A stretch of DNA of 64,000 nt from Oceanirhabdus sp942490885 (GCA_942490885.1 CALNYT010000002.1:1116001-1180000); one strand, 5' to 3'. Positions 32,974 to 41,326 are shown, numbered from the stretch's first letter. Numbers and translations are program-made. The notes: generated by a model from the letters alone, not told the origin.

Positions 32974-34779
32974 ATGCTTAAAGGAAAAATAAACGGCATT
33001 AAAAAATCTATATTAAATATGTTAGAGGATTTATATGAGTTAAATATTGAAAGAGGTAGTATTTTCTCTTATGAATTAGTAGAAAGAATGAATGAAATCA
33101 CTAAAATATTGAATAAAGAAATAAGTGTGGCTATTGATAGAAGAGGAAAGATAATTAGTGTTGCAGTAGGAGATAGCAAAACAGTTGAATTACCAGCCAT
33201 AGATACTAAGGAGAGAAGATTGAGCGGGGTTAGCATTATTCACACCCATCCAACAGGAAACAGCAAGCTTTCATCATTAGATATATCAGCTTTAATGGAA
33301 TTGAAGTTAGATGCTATGGTTGCTATAGGTGTACAAGAATCTATTGATAATGTTGAAGTTAATATTGGTTTCTGTGATGTTTACAATAAGACATTAACCA
33401 ACCATGAAATGAAAAATATAAGTGTGAAAGAAGCAATAGAATTTGATCTACTAGATAAAATCAATCATATAAATAAAATAATACAAGAGATTCAGGTATA
33501 TCAAGATGATATTGAAAGAGCAATTATAGTTGGAATTGATAATGAAGAAAGCTTAGATGAGCTTGAAGGCTTAGCAGAAGCATGTGGTGTTGTTACTATT
33601 GAAAAGGTTCTGCAGAAAAGAAATAAGATTGACTCAGCTTTTTATACAGGAAAAGGAAAGGTTGAAGAATTAGCTTATTTAAGACAGGCTAAAAGTGCAA
33701 ATGTAATTATTTTTGATGATGAATTATCAGGTTCTCAAGTAAGAAATCTTCAAGAAAGAATAGGATGTAAGGTAATAGATAGAACAGTTTTAATTTTAGA
33801 TATATTTGCAAGAAGAGCTAAGAGTAGAGAAGCAAAGCTTCAAGTTGAACTAGCGATGCTTAACCACAAGTTTTCAAGATTAAGAGGATTCGGAGCTGAC
33901 CTTGCAAGAATTAGAGGAGGAGTTGGAACAAAAGGTGGAGTAGGATCAAGAGGGCCAGGAGAGAAAAAGCTTGAAACTGACAGAAGGCATATAGAAGACA
34001 GAATAAATGATATAAAAGATGAGCTTGAAAGAGTAGTAAATACAAGAGCTGTCCAAAGAGAAAATAGAAACAAAGATAATATAAGCAAAGTAGCTTTAGT
34101 AGGATATACAAATGCAGGGAAATCTACTTTAAGAAATAAGCTTTGTGAAATATCCTCACCAAATCATGTAAATAAAGGTGGAGTATTTGAAGCAGACATG
34201 CTTTTTGCAACATTGGACACTACTGTAAGAGCTATAAATCTAAAAGATAATAGAAAAATTGCTTTATCTGATACTGTTGGATTTATTAGAAAACTTCCTC
34301 ACGAATTAGTAGAAGCATTTAAATCAACACTAGAAGAAGTTATAGAAGCAGATTTGCTTTTACATGTTGTAGATGCATCAAATGAAGAAGCTCTTGAACA
34401 AATAAAAGCTGTAAACAATGTTCTTAGTGAACTAAATGCATTAGATAAAAATATTATTATTGCATTAAATAAAATTGATGTTGCACATGAAGAAAATCTT
34501 CATATTTTAAGAGAGGCTTTAAAAGGAGAAAATGTAATTGAAATAAGTGCTGCAAATGAAATGAATTTGGAAAGATTATTGGAGATGATTGGGGAAGAAA
34601 TTCCACTGAAGTTCATTGAAAAAGAATTTGTTATTCCATATGATGCACAAGCACTTGTTTCCATGCTACATGAAAATTGTAATATTATATGCCAAGCTTA
34701 TAAAGAAGAAGGAACTTATATAAAAGCTCAAGTTTATGATGAAATGTATAACAAATGTAAAGAGTTTGAAATAAAATAA
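32974..34779 (+). CDS. hflX: GTPase HflX with N-terminal JAMM/MPN-like domain
   Basis: 601 residues, against ~410-430 for usual HflX. The HflX part begins ~175: RAIIVGIDNEESLDELEGLA, the glycine-rich linker (IRGGVGTKGGVGSRGPGEKK) and the G domain (GYTNAGKST ~377-385, DTVGFIRKLPHELVEAF, NKID ~505). HflX splits ribosomes and rescues stalled ones. The extra N-terminal ~160 residues contain a full JAMM signature: E49, then H90-T-H92-P with S100 and D103 (HTHPTGNSKLSSLD), the zinc site of MPN+/RadC-type proteins. So a metal-dependent peptidase or isopeptidase-like domain may be attached to a ribosome-splitting GTPase. RBS AAGGAGG. A terminator lies at 35057. Confidence 0.92.
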   Translation: MLKGKINGIKKSILNMLEDLYELNIERGSIFSYELVERMNEITKILNKEISVAIDRRGKIISVAVGDSKTVELPAIDTKERRLSGVSIIHTHPTGNSKLSSLDISALMELKLDAMVAIGVQESIDNVEVNIGFCDVYNKTLTNHEMKNISVKEAIEFDLLDKINHINKIIQEIQVYQDDIERAIIVGIDNEESLDELEGLAEACGVVTIEKVLQKRNKIDSAFYTGKGKVEELAYLRQAKSANVIIFDDELSGSQVRNLQERIGCKVIDRTVLILDIFARRAKSREAKLQVELAMLNHKFSRLRGFGADLARIRGGVGTKGGVGSRGPGEKKLETDRRHIEDRINDIKDELERVVNTRAVQRENRNKDNISKVALVGYTNAGKSTLRNKLCEISSPNHVNKGGVFEADMLFATLDTTVRAINLKDNRKIALSDTVGFIRKLPHELVEAFKSTLEEVIEADLLLHVVDASNEEALEQIKAVNNVLSELNALDKNIIIALNKIDVAHEENLHILREALKGENVIEISAANEMNLERLLEMIGEEIPLKFIEKEFVIPYDAQALVSMLHENCNIICQAYKEEGTYIKAQVYDEMYNKCKEFEIK

Positions 34780-34789
34780 AAAGAATAGT

Positions 34790-35050
34790 TGATAGTTGAC
34801 AGTGGACAGCGGACAACGCTGGACATTTCTCTTCAAGAAATTTTAATCTTATTGTTCCATGAACAAGAGGAGTTTACTCGTTTCATTTAGATGAAACATT
34901 GTACATGAAATACAATATTTTATCCTTAGATAAAATGAGTAAAATCCCATTGTTCTAAAGAATAATAAAATGTAGGTTCTGCCTTAGGGCAGAACCATCC
35001 ATCATCCATCATCCATCATTCTCCATTCTCCATTATCAATTATCCATTTC
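34790..35050. repeat. Gap with minisatellite-like tracts
   Basis: GTTGATAGTTGACAGTGGACAGCGGACAAC (34791-34820) is built of GTTGACAGTGGACA-like units. CATCCATCATC-type units grade into CATTCTCCATTATCAATTATCCAT (about 34998-35045). Related ATTGAGAATG tracts occur at about 41085 and 43835. No gene is visible from 34790 to 35079. Confidence 0.6.
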
Positions 35051-35056
35051 TTTTAT

Positions 35057-35088
35057 AGAGCGAACTAAAAGTCGTCGCTCTATTTTTT
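35057..35088. terminator. Bidirectional terminator
   Basis: AGAGCGA and TCGCTCT pair around ~12 nt, with TATTTTTT on the right and an A/T flank on the left; serves hflX and the convergent small gene. Confidence 0.75.
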
Positions 35089-35208
35089 ATGTTGTTTTTT
35101 GTTTTCTGATTCTTCAGTTTTATCATGGATTATGTTGTGTTCGTTGTCTTCCATATGTTTTCCCATAGCGTGTCTTTGTGTATTTGTTTCATGTTTAATC
35201 TTTGGCAT
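35080..35208 (-). CDS. Small hydrophilic protein, 42 residues
   Basis: Reading leftward, GGAGGGACTACA precedes ATG. The frame reads MPKIKHETNTQRHAMGKHME, then DNEHNIIHDKTEES and ENKKQHKK. Highly charged, His/Lys-rich, no membrane segment. The excellent ribosome site and clean terminator argue for a real gene. No family recognised. Confidence 0.6.
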   Translation of the reverse strand: MPKIKHETNTQRHAMGKHMEDNEHNIIHDKTEESENKKQHKK

Positions 35209-35361
35209 TGTAGTCCCTCCGTATTTTTAATATATTATTCTATATTAGTTTCTACAAGTTCAACAATTTAATACTTTAGAAAAAGTTTTAATAATAATTT
35301 TATTTCTTTGTATCTTTATAATTAAACTATTAAACTATTGGATTATTCTTTTTGAAAATGA

Positions 35362-35535
35362 TTATACCAAGGGTTTTACCCAAAAACACAAGTCCAAAAA
35401 CAAGAAAACAATTGAAATCCCATCTAAAAACCCTCTTGCAAAATCATCAATAAGGTTATAATGTCCGCATATACCATTGATAGTCTTAATGAGAAAGCCA
35501 ATTGGTAATAATATACTTAATATTTTACTTGTCAT
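35362..35535 (-). pseudogene. Small membrane protein (paralogue A), frameshifted
   Basis: From ATG 35535 (RBS AAGGAG) the frame reads MTSKILSILLPIGFLIKTIN then GICGHYNLIDDFARGFLDGI. It is clearly related to the intact protein at 37003 (MLNKILSELLPIGLLIQIIN, then MICGHYN). After GISIVF the frame leaves homology; a shift of one base gives LVFGLVFLGKTLGIIIFKKN, the expected second membrane segment and basic tail. So one base has been gained or lost in a T-rich run near 35400. Confidence 0.7.
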
Positions 35536-35585
35536 AGTAAAATCTCCTTAATGCACCCATTTAGTTGGTTTATGCACTTATAATA

Positions 35586-35801
35586 TTATTTATTGAAGCA
35601 TCTTTTCAAAAAATTCATCTTGTACTCTTTAAATTTTGAAATATCGTGGTTCATAGAATAAATTCCAATTAACATAAGTAAAATACTAAGCCCTAAAAAT
35701 AACCCGCTAACAAAATCTGATAATAAACCGAGGTGGCTTAAACCTATATATAATCCATAAAAAAGCAAAGCAAAGCATATATAATTATTTGAGTTTTTCA
35801 A
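35586..35801 (-). CDS. Small membrane protein (paralogue B), 71 residues
   Basis: TTG start at 35801, 8 nt behind GGAGG. Two hydrophobic segments (about 8-26 and 33-50: LLSDFVSGLFLGLSILLMLI), then a basic tail (KFKEYKMNFLKRCFNK). Same layout as paralogues A and C (helix, D-F/L-V segment, second helix, Lys-rich end), though sequence identity is low. Its upstream region (35899-35993) is duplicated in front of paralogue C. Function unknown; the size suits toxin-like, immunity or regulatory membrane peptides. Confidence 0.65.
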   Translation of the reverse strand: MKNSNNYICFALLFYGLYIGLSHLGLLSDFVSGLFLGLSILLMLIGIYSMNHDISKFKEYKMNFLKRCFNK

Positions 35802-35898
35802 CTAAATTACCTCCATATATATTAATATAGTTAATTCATCTATCTTATTAAAAAAAATTCACTCCCTCCAAATCATTTTAATTGTATGTCTCGAGTAC

Positions 35899-35993
35899 AA
35901 TTAAACTTTAACATTAATTCAAAGTTACTTCTACAAAACTGGTATGAAAAGAGTATATTCTGCATGAATGGAGAAGAAAGTTGAGTGAATGAG
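35899..35993 (-). promoter_or_regulatory. Duplicated 95-bp leader block, copy 1
   Basis: Aligned without gaps to 37312-37406; in the right-hand 55 bp about 51 positions are identical (ACTGGTATGAAAAGAGTA, TGCATGAATGGAG, TTGAGTGAATGAG). It lies about 100 bp upstream of paralogue B. Read on the minus strand it includes CATACCAGTTTTGTAG, which resembles a LytTR/VirR-type half-site. Confidence 0.65.
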
Positions 35994-36001
35994 TTCAATA
36001 T

Positions 36002-36088
36002 AAAAGGTGCTTTCACGCGCTTCGCTAGGGAACCCTACGTTTCATTCCATGCAATTATCGTTGCTGAGCACCTTCCTTAAAACGGCAT
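36002..36088 (-). repeat. Composite dispersed repeat, 3' module only (R3)
   Basis: On the minus strand it reads CCGTTTTAAGGAAGGTGCTC, AGCAACG, GAAACGTAG, TTCCCTAGCG and GTGAAAGCACC in the same order as 6380-6460 of R1. The closing helix GGTGC/GCACC is perfect. The 5' module is missing; a REP-like GGGGCCGGTTCATTAATT takes its place. Confidence 0.7.
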
Positions 36089-36093
36089 GTGAA

Positions 36094-36111
36094 AATTAAT
36101 GAACCGGCCCC
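36094..36111. repeat. REP-like half unit
   Basis: AATTAATGAACCGGCCCC, one mismatch from the units at 37481-37577. Confidence 0.6.
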
Positions 36112-36133
36112 AGTTTGTTTTGCTTGGACAAAA

Positions 36134-36319
36134 TTATATTCCCAGAATTGTTTTCAAATTCTCAATACAACCTTTAGAGAGCGGAATCTCACTTTTGGTG
36201 TTATCATTAAGAATCAAAGAATAACTTTTCTTTGACCAAGCAATTAGTTCTTTTATATTCTGAAGGTTAACAATATATGATTTATGACATCTAAAGAATC
36301 CAAAGTCTTTTAGGTTAAT
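36134..36319 (-). pseudogene. LytTR DNA-binding domain remnant
   Basis: A 61-residue open frame with no start codon reads INLKDFGFFRCHKSYIVNLQ, NIKELIAWSKKSYSLIL and IPLSKGCIENLKTILGI then stop. This is the C-terminal half of a LytTR domain (RCHKSYIVNL...SYSLIL...IPLSK). A TGA directly precedes it and the receiver domain is gone. LytTR regulators commonly control small-peptide or quorum loci, which fits the surrounding small membrane genes. Confidence 0.85.
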
Positions 36320-36486
36320 TCAAGTTGAGATAGGGTTAGTGAATAATGAAATTCTCATATAATAATTAGTTGAAAGGAAAACGGAATTTGTATAGATATC
36401 TTTGATTACTTAGAGGAAACTGTTGTACAATATAATAATTAATACTTTAGTACGAAATTATAATATATTAACAAAGGAGTGGTTGT

Positions 36487-36711
36487 ATGTTTGAAAAAAA
36501 AATTGTAATAGAATTGGATGAAAGGTATTTTAATAAAAATGAATTAAGGTATGCGGTAGTACAAGAATTAAGAAATAAAGGAAAAGAATGTGAAATAATA
36601 GATAATGATTTTTTACTGATTGATGGTAATAAATATGTTTTATCAGAAAAAAACGTTCCAGTAAAATTTGGTCCTCCTGTGCAACAAGCTGTATTAAAAG
36701 AAGTCAAATAG
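36487..36711 (+). CDS. Hypothetical protein, 74 residues
   Basis: MFEKKIVIELDERYFNKNEL... is a compact alpha/beta protein: two helix-like segments (NKNELRYAVVQELRNKG) between strands (KKIVIELDE, CEIIDNDFLLIDGNKYVLS), ending VKFGPPVQQAVLKEVK. RBS AAAGGAG. Soluble and charged. Not recognised. It stands between the LytTR remnant and the small membrane genes on the opposite strand. A hairpin at 36780 follows. Confidence 0.65.
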   Translation: MFEKKIVIELDERYFNKNELRYAVVQELRNKGKECEIIDNDFLLIDGNKYVLSEKNVPVKFGPPVQQAVLKEVK

Positions 36712-36779
36712 TTAGCGCATTATTTCTACATACCAAATTAAAGAAGAATAGTTTTAGTATTAAATTCTTATATGACGAA

Positions 36780-36806
36780 TCAAAGGAACCTATAAGAGTT
36801 CCTTTG
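36780..36806 (+). terminator. Hairpin after the 74-residue protein
   Basis: TCAAAGGAAC / GTTCCTTTGA, perfect 10-bp arms, loop ~7-8 nt; T run weak. Confidence 0.55.
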
Positions 36807-36844
36807 AATACCAATTCATAATATCTGCGATAAACTGGAATTTA

Positions 36845-36955
36845 CTATTCTTCATTATTTTGCATTTCCTCTTTTGAGTTCATATTTGCTGTGGCAATAG
36901 CAATTAATAATGCGCAAATAATCCAAGGAAACGCAGCATTTAAAAAATCGCCCAT
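36845..36955 (-). CDS. Small single-span membrane protein, 36 residues
   Basis: MGDFLNAAFPWIICALLIAI, then ATANMNSKEEMQNNEE: one hydrophobic helix (about 8-24) followed by an acidic tail. The ribosome site is poor (GTAAGTAAGTGG). It sits just downstream of paralogue C on the same strand, 48 bp after its stop, so the two can form a transcript. No family recognised. Confidence 0.5.
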   Translation of the reverse strand: MGDFLNAAFPWIICALLIAIATANMNSKEEMQNNEE

Positions 36956-37002
36956 TCCACTTACTTACTCTCTAATGTATTATTTCTATATTATCCATAT
37001 AA

Positions 37003-37197
37003 TTAAGCTACTTTATTTTTCTTTTTCATAAAATTATAAACACAAAATACAAGCCCTACAATCATGAAAACACCAGACATACGAGTTAAAAAATCACTTA
37101 CTAAATCGCTATAAGCATTATAATGACCACATATCATATTGATAATCTGAATAAGTAATCCAATTGGTAATAATTCGCTTAATATTTTATTTAGCAT
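37003..37197 (-). CDS. Small membrane protein (paralogue C), 64 residues
   Basis: RBS GAGGAGG precedes ATG. MLNKILSELLPIGLLIQIIN, then MICGHYNAYSDLVSDF, a second hydrophobic segment (SGVFMIVGLVFCVYNFM) and the tail KKKNKVA. It is the intact counterpart of frameshifted paralogue A. The duplicated leader block 37312-37406 lies ~115 bp upstream. Two-helix topology with a basic C terminus; function unknown. Confidence 0.65.
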   Translation of the reverse strand: MLNKILSELLPIGLLIQIINMICGHYNAYSDLVSDFLTRMSGVFMIVGLVFCVYNFMKKKNKVA

Positions 37198-37311
37198 AGT
37201 AAAACCTCCTCAATACACCCTGTTTATTGGTATATTTACATATAATATTATTTATTGAAACTACTTTAAGAAAAACTTAGCCAAGTGATGGCTTCAACAC
37301 CACTTGCTTAT

Positions 37312-37406
37312 AGTTAAATTTTAACACTATTAAACGGTTCTTGCTATAAAACTGGTATGAAAAGAGTACATTTTGCATGAATGGAGGAGAAATTTGAGTG
37401 AATGAG
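37312..37406 (-). promoter_or_regulatory. Duplicated 95-bp leader block, copy 2
   Basis: Partner of 35899-35993, upstream of paralogue C. The strict conservation of non-coding sequence between two loci implies a shared promoter or regulator site, or recent duplication. Confidence 0.65.
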
Positions 37407-37480
37407 CCAATGGAAAAAGGCTTGTACACCTACAACAAATTGAGACATTGGACAACCTTTTTTATTTTTATAGATACTAA

Positions 37481-37577
37481 AATTAATGAACCGTCCCCTG
37501 TATGGATAACTGTGTAACATGAAGAATTAATGAACCGTCCCCAATTGGCTACCAATTATAATTAATGAACTGTCCCC
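37481..37577. repeat. Three REP-like half units
   Basis: AATTAATGAACCGTCCCC at 37481-37498 and 37525-37542, and AATTAATGAACTGTCCCC at 37560-37577, all in the same orientation. A complete palindromic version stands at 55247-55292. Confidence 0.75.
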
Positions 37578-37735
37578 GGTTTGTCTCCCCGGTTTGTTGG
37601 TTTGTACTAAGGCGACAAATATCTTCACAATAACTTAAAAGAGTATATTTTAATAGTAAAATTCCTCGTTTATTAATTCTTGAATTTTACATAAAATTAA
37701 TATATGATTAAAATATGGAAGTGGGAGGTGAGCGG

Positions 37736-39283
37736 TTGGATAATCATGGTGCTCCTGATGTTAAACTTAAGGATCTTTATATAGGGGAAGTTGACGGTAA
37801 AAAAGAGGCGAGTAAAAGTAATTTTTTAGATTATTTCTATAAAGCACATCCTGTGGTGAAAAAGAGTCAGAAAAACGATATTTATTTTATTTTTGGAAGA
37901 AAAGGAACAGGAAAGACAATTTTAGCTTATTTTCTTAAGAAACAATATAGTGATAAAGATTATGCTTGTAGGATAATAGATGCTCATGAGTTTGAATTGA
38001 ACTACCTTACAGAACTATATTCTGCAACCTTGGAGTATGACCAATATTATCTATTCTGGAAATGGAATATCCTACTACATATTGCTGAAACACTTATTGA
38101 GAAACATAGAGTAAGAAAAATGATTCCTTTCTCTAAAGTAGGGAAAATACGTAAAGTGATGAAAAATAGATATAGTACAAAGAAGGGATATAAAAAAGAA
38201 GGATTTAGTATACATCAAACAAATGAATTAGGAACAACTATGAAAAGTGCTGTGGGGAATAGTCCTTTGGAAGGAATATTTAATTCAGCAAAGAAAATGA
38301 CTGTGGATAGTACATTTACAAAGACTAAGTATTATGAAGAAATAAAAACATTTGAGAAATATATAAAGAAGGCGTTAAAGAATAATAGTAAGTTTTTAAT
38401 AATTTACGATGATCTTGATGAACTCAAAATAGCAGCAGATAAAGATGGAAATATTAATATTAAGCTAATAGAAAAGATATTCAGTGTTATTAAAGATATA
38501 AATATAATGATAAACAAAGCATGTAAGAATAATGGATCAAAGGTTATGCTTCTATTTAGAAATGACCTTTTAGATACAATTAACTTACATTCACATAACC
38601 TAAATAGAATTGTCTCTGATAGTCAAGCAATATTGGATTGGCATTATAATTGTGATAAAAAACCTTATGAAGATCCTCTCATGGATTTAATTCTCCATAA
38701 AATGAAACTATCAAATGAACAGCTTAAGGAATTATCAACAAAGGATATATATGATAAATTTTTTTCTAATAAGGTTGACGGAATAAGCGTTGTTAGATAT
38801 CTTAAGAGATATAGTTTTGGTAAGCCTAGGGATTTTATAAAATATCTTAATATAATAAAAGAACAATATCCTGAAAAGGATAAGTTTGTTTCTCAAACCT
38901 TTAAAAAATGTGAGAGAAGGTTCTCAGAATATTTTTATAGCGAACTTATAAATGAACTTTCAATATCAGAAAATAGTGATTTTGTTAAAGAATCTCTACT
39001 TTTAATCAGAAATTATAAAAAATCAAGTTTCAGATATGATGAGATAAATAAATACTTTATGGATAATATTGAAACTTATAAGAATATAAGAATCTGCAAA
39101 GATGCATTAAGATTTTTATATAAGAAAGGAATTCTAGGAAACTCATGGTTATATAAGAATAACAAAAGAGGCAAAGAGATATATCATTTCTCATGGGCAT
39201 TTAGAAATGATGCAAGTCCAGAACCGAATTATACTCAATCATTCACAGTGCATAAAGCAATACATAAAAAGTTTTCAATGTAG
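37736..39283 (+). CDS. P-loop ATPase, Sll1717-like, candidate defence protein
   Basis: About 515 residues. Walker A FGRKGTGKT (about 53-61) and Walker B FLIIYDDLDEL (about 220-230) with DDLDE as in KAP/STAND-like and Sll1717-family ATPases. The following helical region (VMLLFRNDLLDTI, YLKRYSFGKPRDFIKYLNII) matches the family. The C-terminal ~120 residues are a winged-helix-like region (FRYDEINKYFMDN, ALRFLYKKGILGNSWLY). I use TTG 37736 because GGGAGGTGA lies 4 nt upstream; ATG 37715 has no ribosome site. It stands alone between repeats and a strong hairpin. Relatives occur in anti-phage islands, but no effector domain is visible here. Confidence 0.75.
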   Translation: MDNHGAPDVKLKDLYIGEVDGKKEASKSNFLDYFYKAHPVVKKSQKNDIYFIFGRKGTGKTILAYFLKKQYSDKDYACRIIDAHEFELNYLTELYSATLEYDQYYLFWKWNILLHIAETLIEKHRVRKMIPFSKVGKIRKVMKNRYSTKKGYKKEGFSIHQTNELGTTMKSAVGNSPLEGIFNSAKKMTVDSTFTKTKYYEEIKTFEKYIKKALKNNSKFLIIYDDLDELKIAADKDGNINIKLIEKIFSVIKDINIMINKACKNNGSKVMLLFRNDLLDTINLHSHNLNRIVSDSQAILDWHYNCDKKPYEDPLMDLILHKMKLSNEQLKELSTKDIYDKFFSNKVDGISVVRYLKRYSFGKPRDFIKYLNIIKEQYPEKDKFVSQTFKKCERRFSEYFYSELINELSISENSDFVKESLLLIRNYKKSSFRYDEINKYFMDNIETYKNIRICKDALRFLYKKGILGNSWLYKNNKRGKEIYHFSWAFRNDASPEPNYTQSFTVHKAIHKKFSM

Positions 39284-39286
39284 TGT

Positions 39287-39338
39287 TACGAATATAAAGA
39301 AAGAGAGCTCATAAGAGCTCCCTTTCTTTATATTCGTA
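39287..39338. terminator. 52-bp near-perfect hairpin after the ATPase
   Basis: TACGAATATAAAGAAAG-A-GAGCTC / GAGCTC-C-CTTTCTTTATATTCGTA: 24-bp arms with one mismatch and a 4-nt loop, starting 3 bp after the stop codon. Confidence 0.88.
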
Positions 39339-39726
39339 GGCATGAATAACCTAGTTTTTTTCGTAGGCACTTTAGTCCTAATTAATATATCAAATTATAT
39401 AATTTGAACAATTTTAGTTTATAGCTAAAGTCTATCCATATTAATATATGTTAAACCTCTAAATAAATGCTAGTATTTAAAAAATAAATAAAGTTGATTT
39501 GATTGTTTGAAATCAGTATACAAATAAACTCTCCACCTATTATTATATACCAAATAAAGGTAAAAGTACAGCATTAATGTAATAAAATAACAATAAATCG
39601 TAATTTTTATAAAAAAATTGAAATTGGTTTTAGAAATGTAAAAGTTTTATATGATAAATTATTTACTTTATTACTTGCTTATGCTAAAATTAAAGTAAAT
39701 ATTTACATATAAGGAGATTTGAGTTT
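39339..39726. other. 388-bp AT-rich gap
   Basis: TTCGTAGGCA at 39332-39341 recurs as TTCGTAGGCA at about 39359-39369. Otherwise AT-rich with no gene seen; it should hold the promoter of the XRE-TPR gene. Confidence 0.35.
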
Positions 39727-41052
39727 ATGGAATTTGGAATTATTACACAAGGATATAGATTGAGGGAAATCAGGAAAAAACTAGAATTAAAACAAGAAGA
39801 TGTAAGTGGAAATGAAATAACAAGAAATCTTGTAAGCATGATCGAAACAGATAAGGCTACTCTAACTGAAAAAGCAGCTAAAGTAATTCATGGTAATCTT
39901 AAAGAAGTGATAAAGAAAAGAAATATAAAATGTGATGTAAATATAGATGAGATTTTTATAACTGAGAAAGATCAAGCAGAAGAAATATTTAGTAGATATT
40001 TAATATACATAGAAGAAGTAGGTATACTAGCAGAAGAAAAGCTTGAGAATATGCTATTTTTATTAAACAAATATAATATGAATAGTAATAAAGTATTTAT
40101 GTATAAAAAACTTGCTGAAAAGTTTGAAATTTTAGATAACTATGAAAAGGCATTAAAATATTTTAATTTCGCAAATGAATTTGCTGTTATGACTAATGTT
40201 GATAATTCAGTACATGAAGAGATTATATTGAGTATAATTCACTGTTGTTCAGAATTAAATTTACATGAGGAAATAATTAGAGTAATTGATAAATACTTAG
40301 CTAATATTGAAGAAATAGATATAACCGAATCAAATCATATCAAGATTCTATACAATAAAAGTATTACACTTAAATTAATGGAAAAATATGATGAAGCGTT
40401 AGAAACTTTGAAAAAAATTGAAATGTATTACTCAAAAAAAATTATTGATAACAGTATATTTATTAAAAGTGAGATTATAAAGGGTAATTGTTATCGAGAA
40501 AAAGGATATTACTCTAAAGCCCTTTCAATTCATAAAAAAATATATAACAAATTGAGAAATGGGAAGGATAATTCAATATATGAAATCCTTGCGCTAGCAA
40601 ATATATTAGAAATAGGTAGAATACTAGGAGAAGATATTGAGGAATACATTAAGCTTATTATAAAGAAAATCGAAGAGACTAATGAATTTGATGATTATAC
40701 TTTAGGTGGAGAGATTTGTAATATAATCGCAGAGGCTTGTGAAAATTCTAATATTAATGATGGGGACGAGCTATCAATTAAGTACTATTACAAAGCGCTA
40801 GAATTATCTAAGGATAAGAGAAATGAAGCTGTTATTGATGTAGCAGTTTCAAGAATATTAGATAAGGTTATAAAAAGAGAAGAAAGTTCTGAGATTAACG
40901 GCATTAGAGGAGAAATATTAGAATTATTGTCATTGAAATTATTGATGGTTAATTCTAAAGTTGTGATGACTTTATTAGGATATTATGTATCAAAAGAAGA
41001 ATTTGAAAAAGTTCAAGGAATAATTAAATACTGTGAAGAAAGAGTTTCTTAA
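39727..41052 (+). CDS. XRE-type HTH regulator with TPR domain (RRNPP-like)
   Basis: 441 residues. The N-terminal ~55 form a helix-turn-helix (YRLREIRKKLELKQEDVSG, then ITRNLVSMIET). The rest is all-helical with TPR-like repeats (NYEKALKYFNFANEFA, MEKYDEALETLKKIEMYYS, GYYSKALSIHKKIYNKL, ...). The layout matches peptide-responsive regulators of the Rgg/PlcR/PrgX group, which bind short peptides in the TPR groove. No peptide pro-gene was found directly downstream. RBS AAGGAGATTTGAGTTT. Confidence 0.82.
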   Translation: MEFGIITQGYRLREIRKKLELKQEDVSGNEITRNLVSMIETDKATLTEKAAKVIHGNLKEVIKKRNIKCDVNIDEIFITEKDQAEEIFSRYLIYIEEVGILAEEKLENMLFLLNKYNMNSNKVFMYKKLAEKFEILDNYEKALKYFNFANEFAVMTNVDNSVHEEIILSIIHCCSELNLHEEIIRVIDKYLANIEEIDITESNHIKILYNKSITLKLMEKYDEALETLKKIEMYYSKKIIDNSIFIKSEIIKGNCYREKGYYSKALSIHKKIYNKLRNGKDNSIYEILALANILEIGRILGEDIEEYIKLIIKKIEETNEFDDYTLGGEICNIIAEACENSNINDGDELSIKYYYKALELSKDKRNEAVIDVAVSRILDKVIKREESSEINGIRGEILELLSLKLLMVNSKVVMTLLGYYVSKEEFEKVQGIIKYCEERVS

Positions 41053-41074
41053 TAAAAATGAATAGGTAACTTTT

Positions 41075-41126
41075 AATGGATAATTGAGAATGGTGGACGA
41101 ACATCATTCACGATTATCCATTTTTG
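41075..41126 (+). terminator. Hairpin built from an ATTGAGAATG-type repeat; rest of gap
   Basis: AATGGATAAT ... ATTATCCATT plus inner GAATG/CATTC pairing, then TTTTT. From 41130 to 41320 nothing else is evident; the ula promoter follows. Confidence 0.65.
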
Positions 41127-41326
41127 GCATATAAACATATAAACATAGTAAAGTCATAACTTTTTATGTGTTATTAAATAGTCTAACCAATAAACAAATA
41201 AATAAGTAAGTAAGTAGGTTCTTCCCCTAAATCATTGATTAATAGTATGATAAGTAAAAAAGAGAACAAAATAATGGTGGGTATGTTTAAAAATTGATAA
41301 TTTATTAAGGTAAAGCGCGAGAAACG

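Noticed and set aside
34998..35045. CATCCATCATC tracts as a possible CRISPR array
   Set aside because: Units are 7-14 bp, contiguous and degenerate, with no unique spacers and no cas genes; they are simple-sequence repeats.
37481..37577. Three equal 18-bp repeats as a CRISPR remnant
   Set aside because: Repeats are too short and too few, and the same unit occurs as inverted pairs elsewhere, so it is REP-like.
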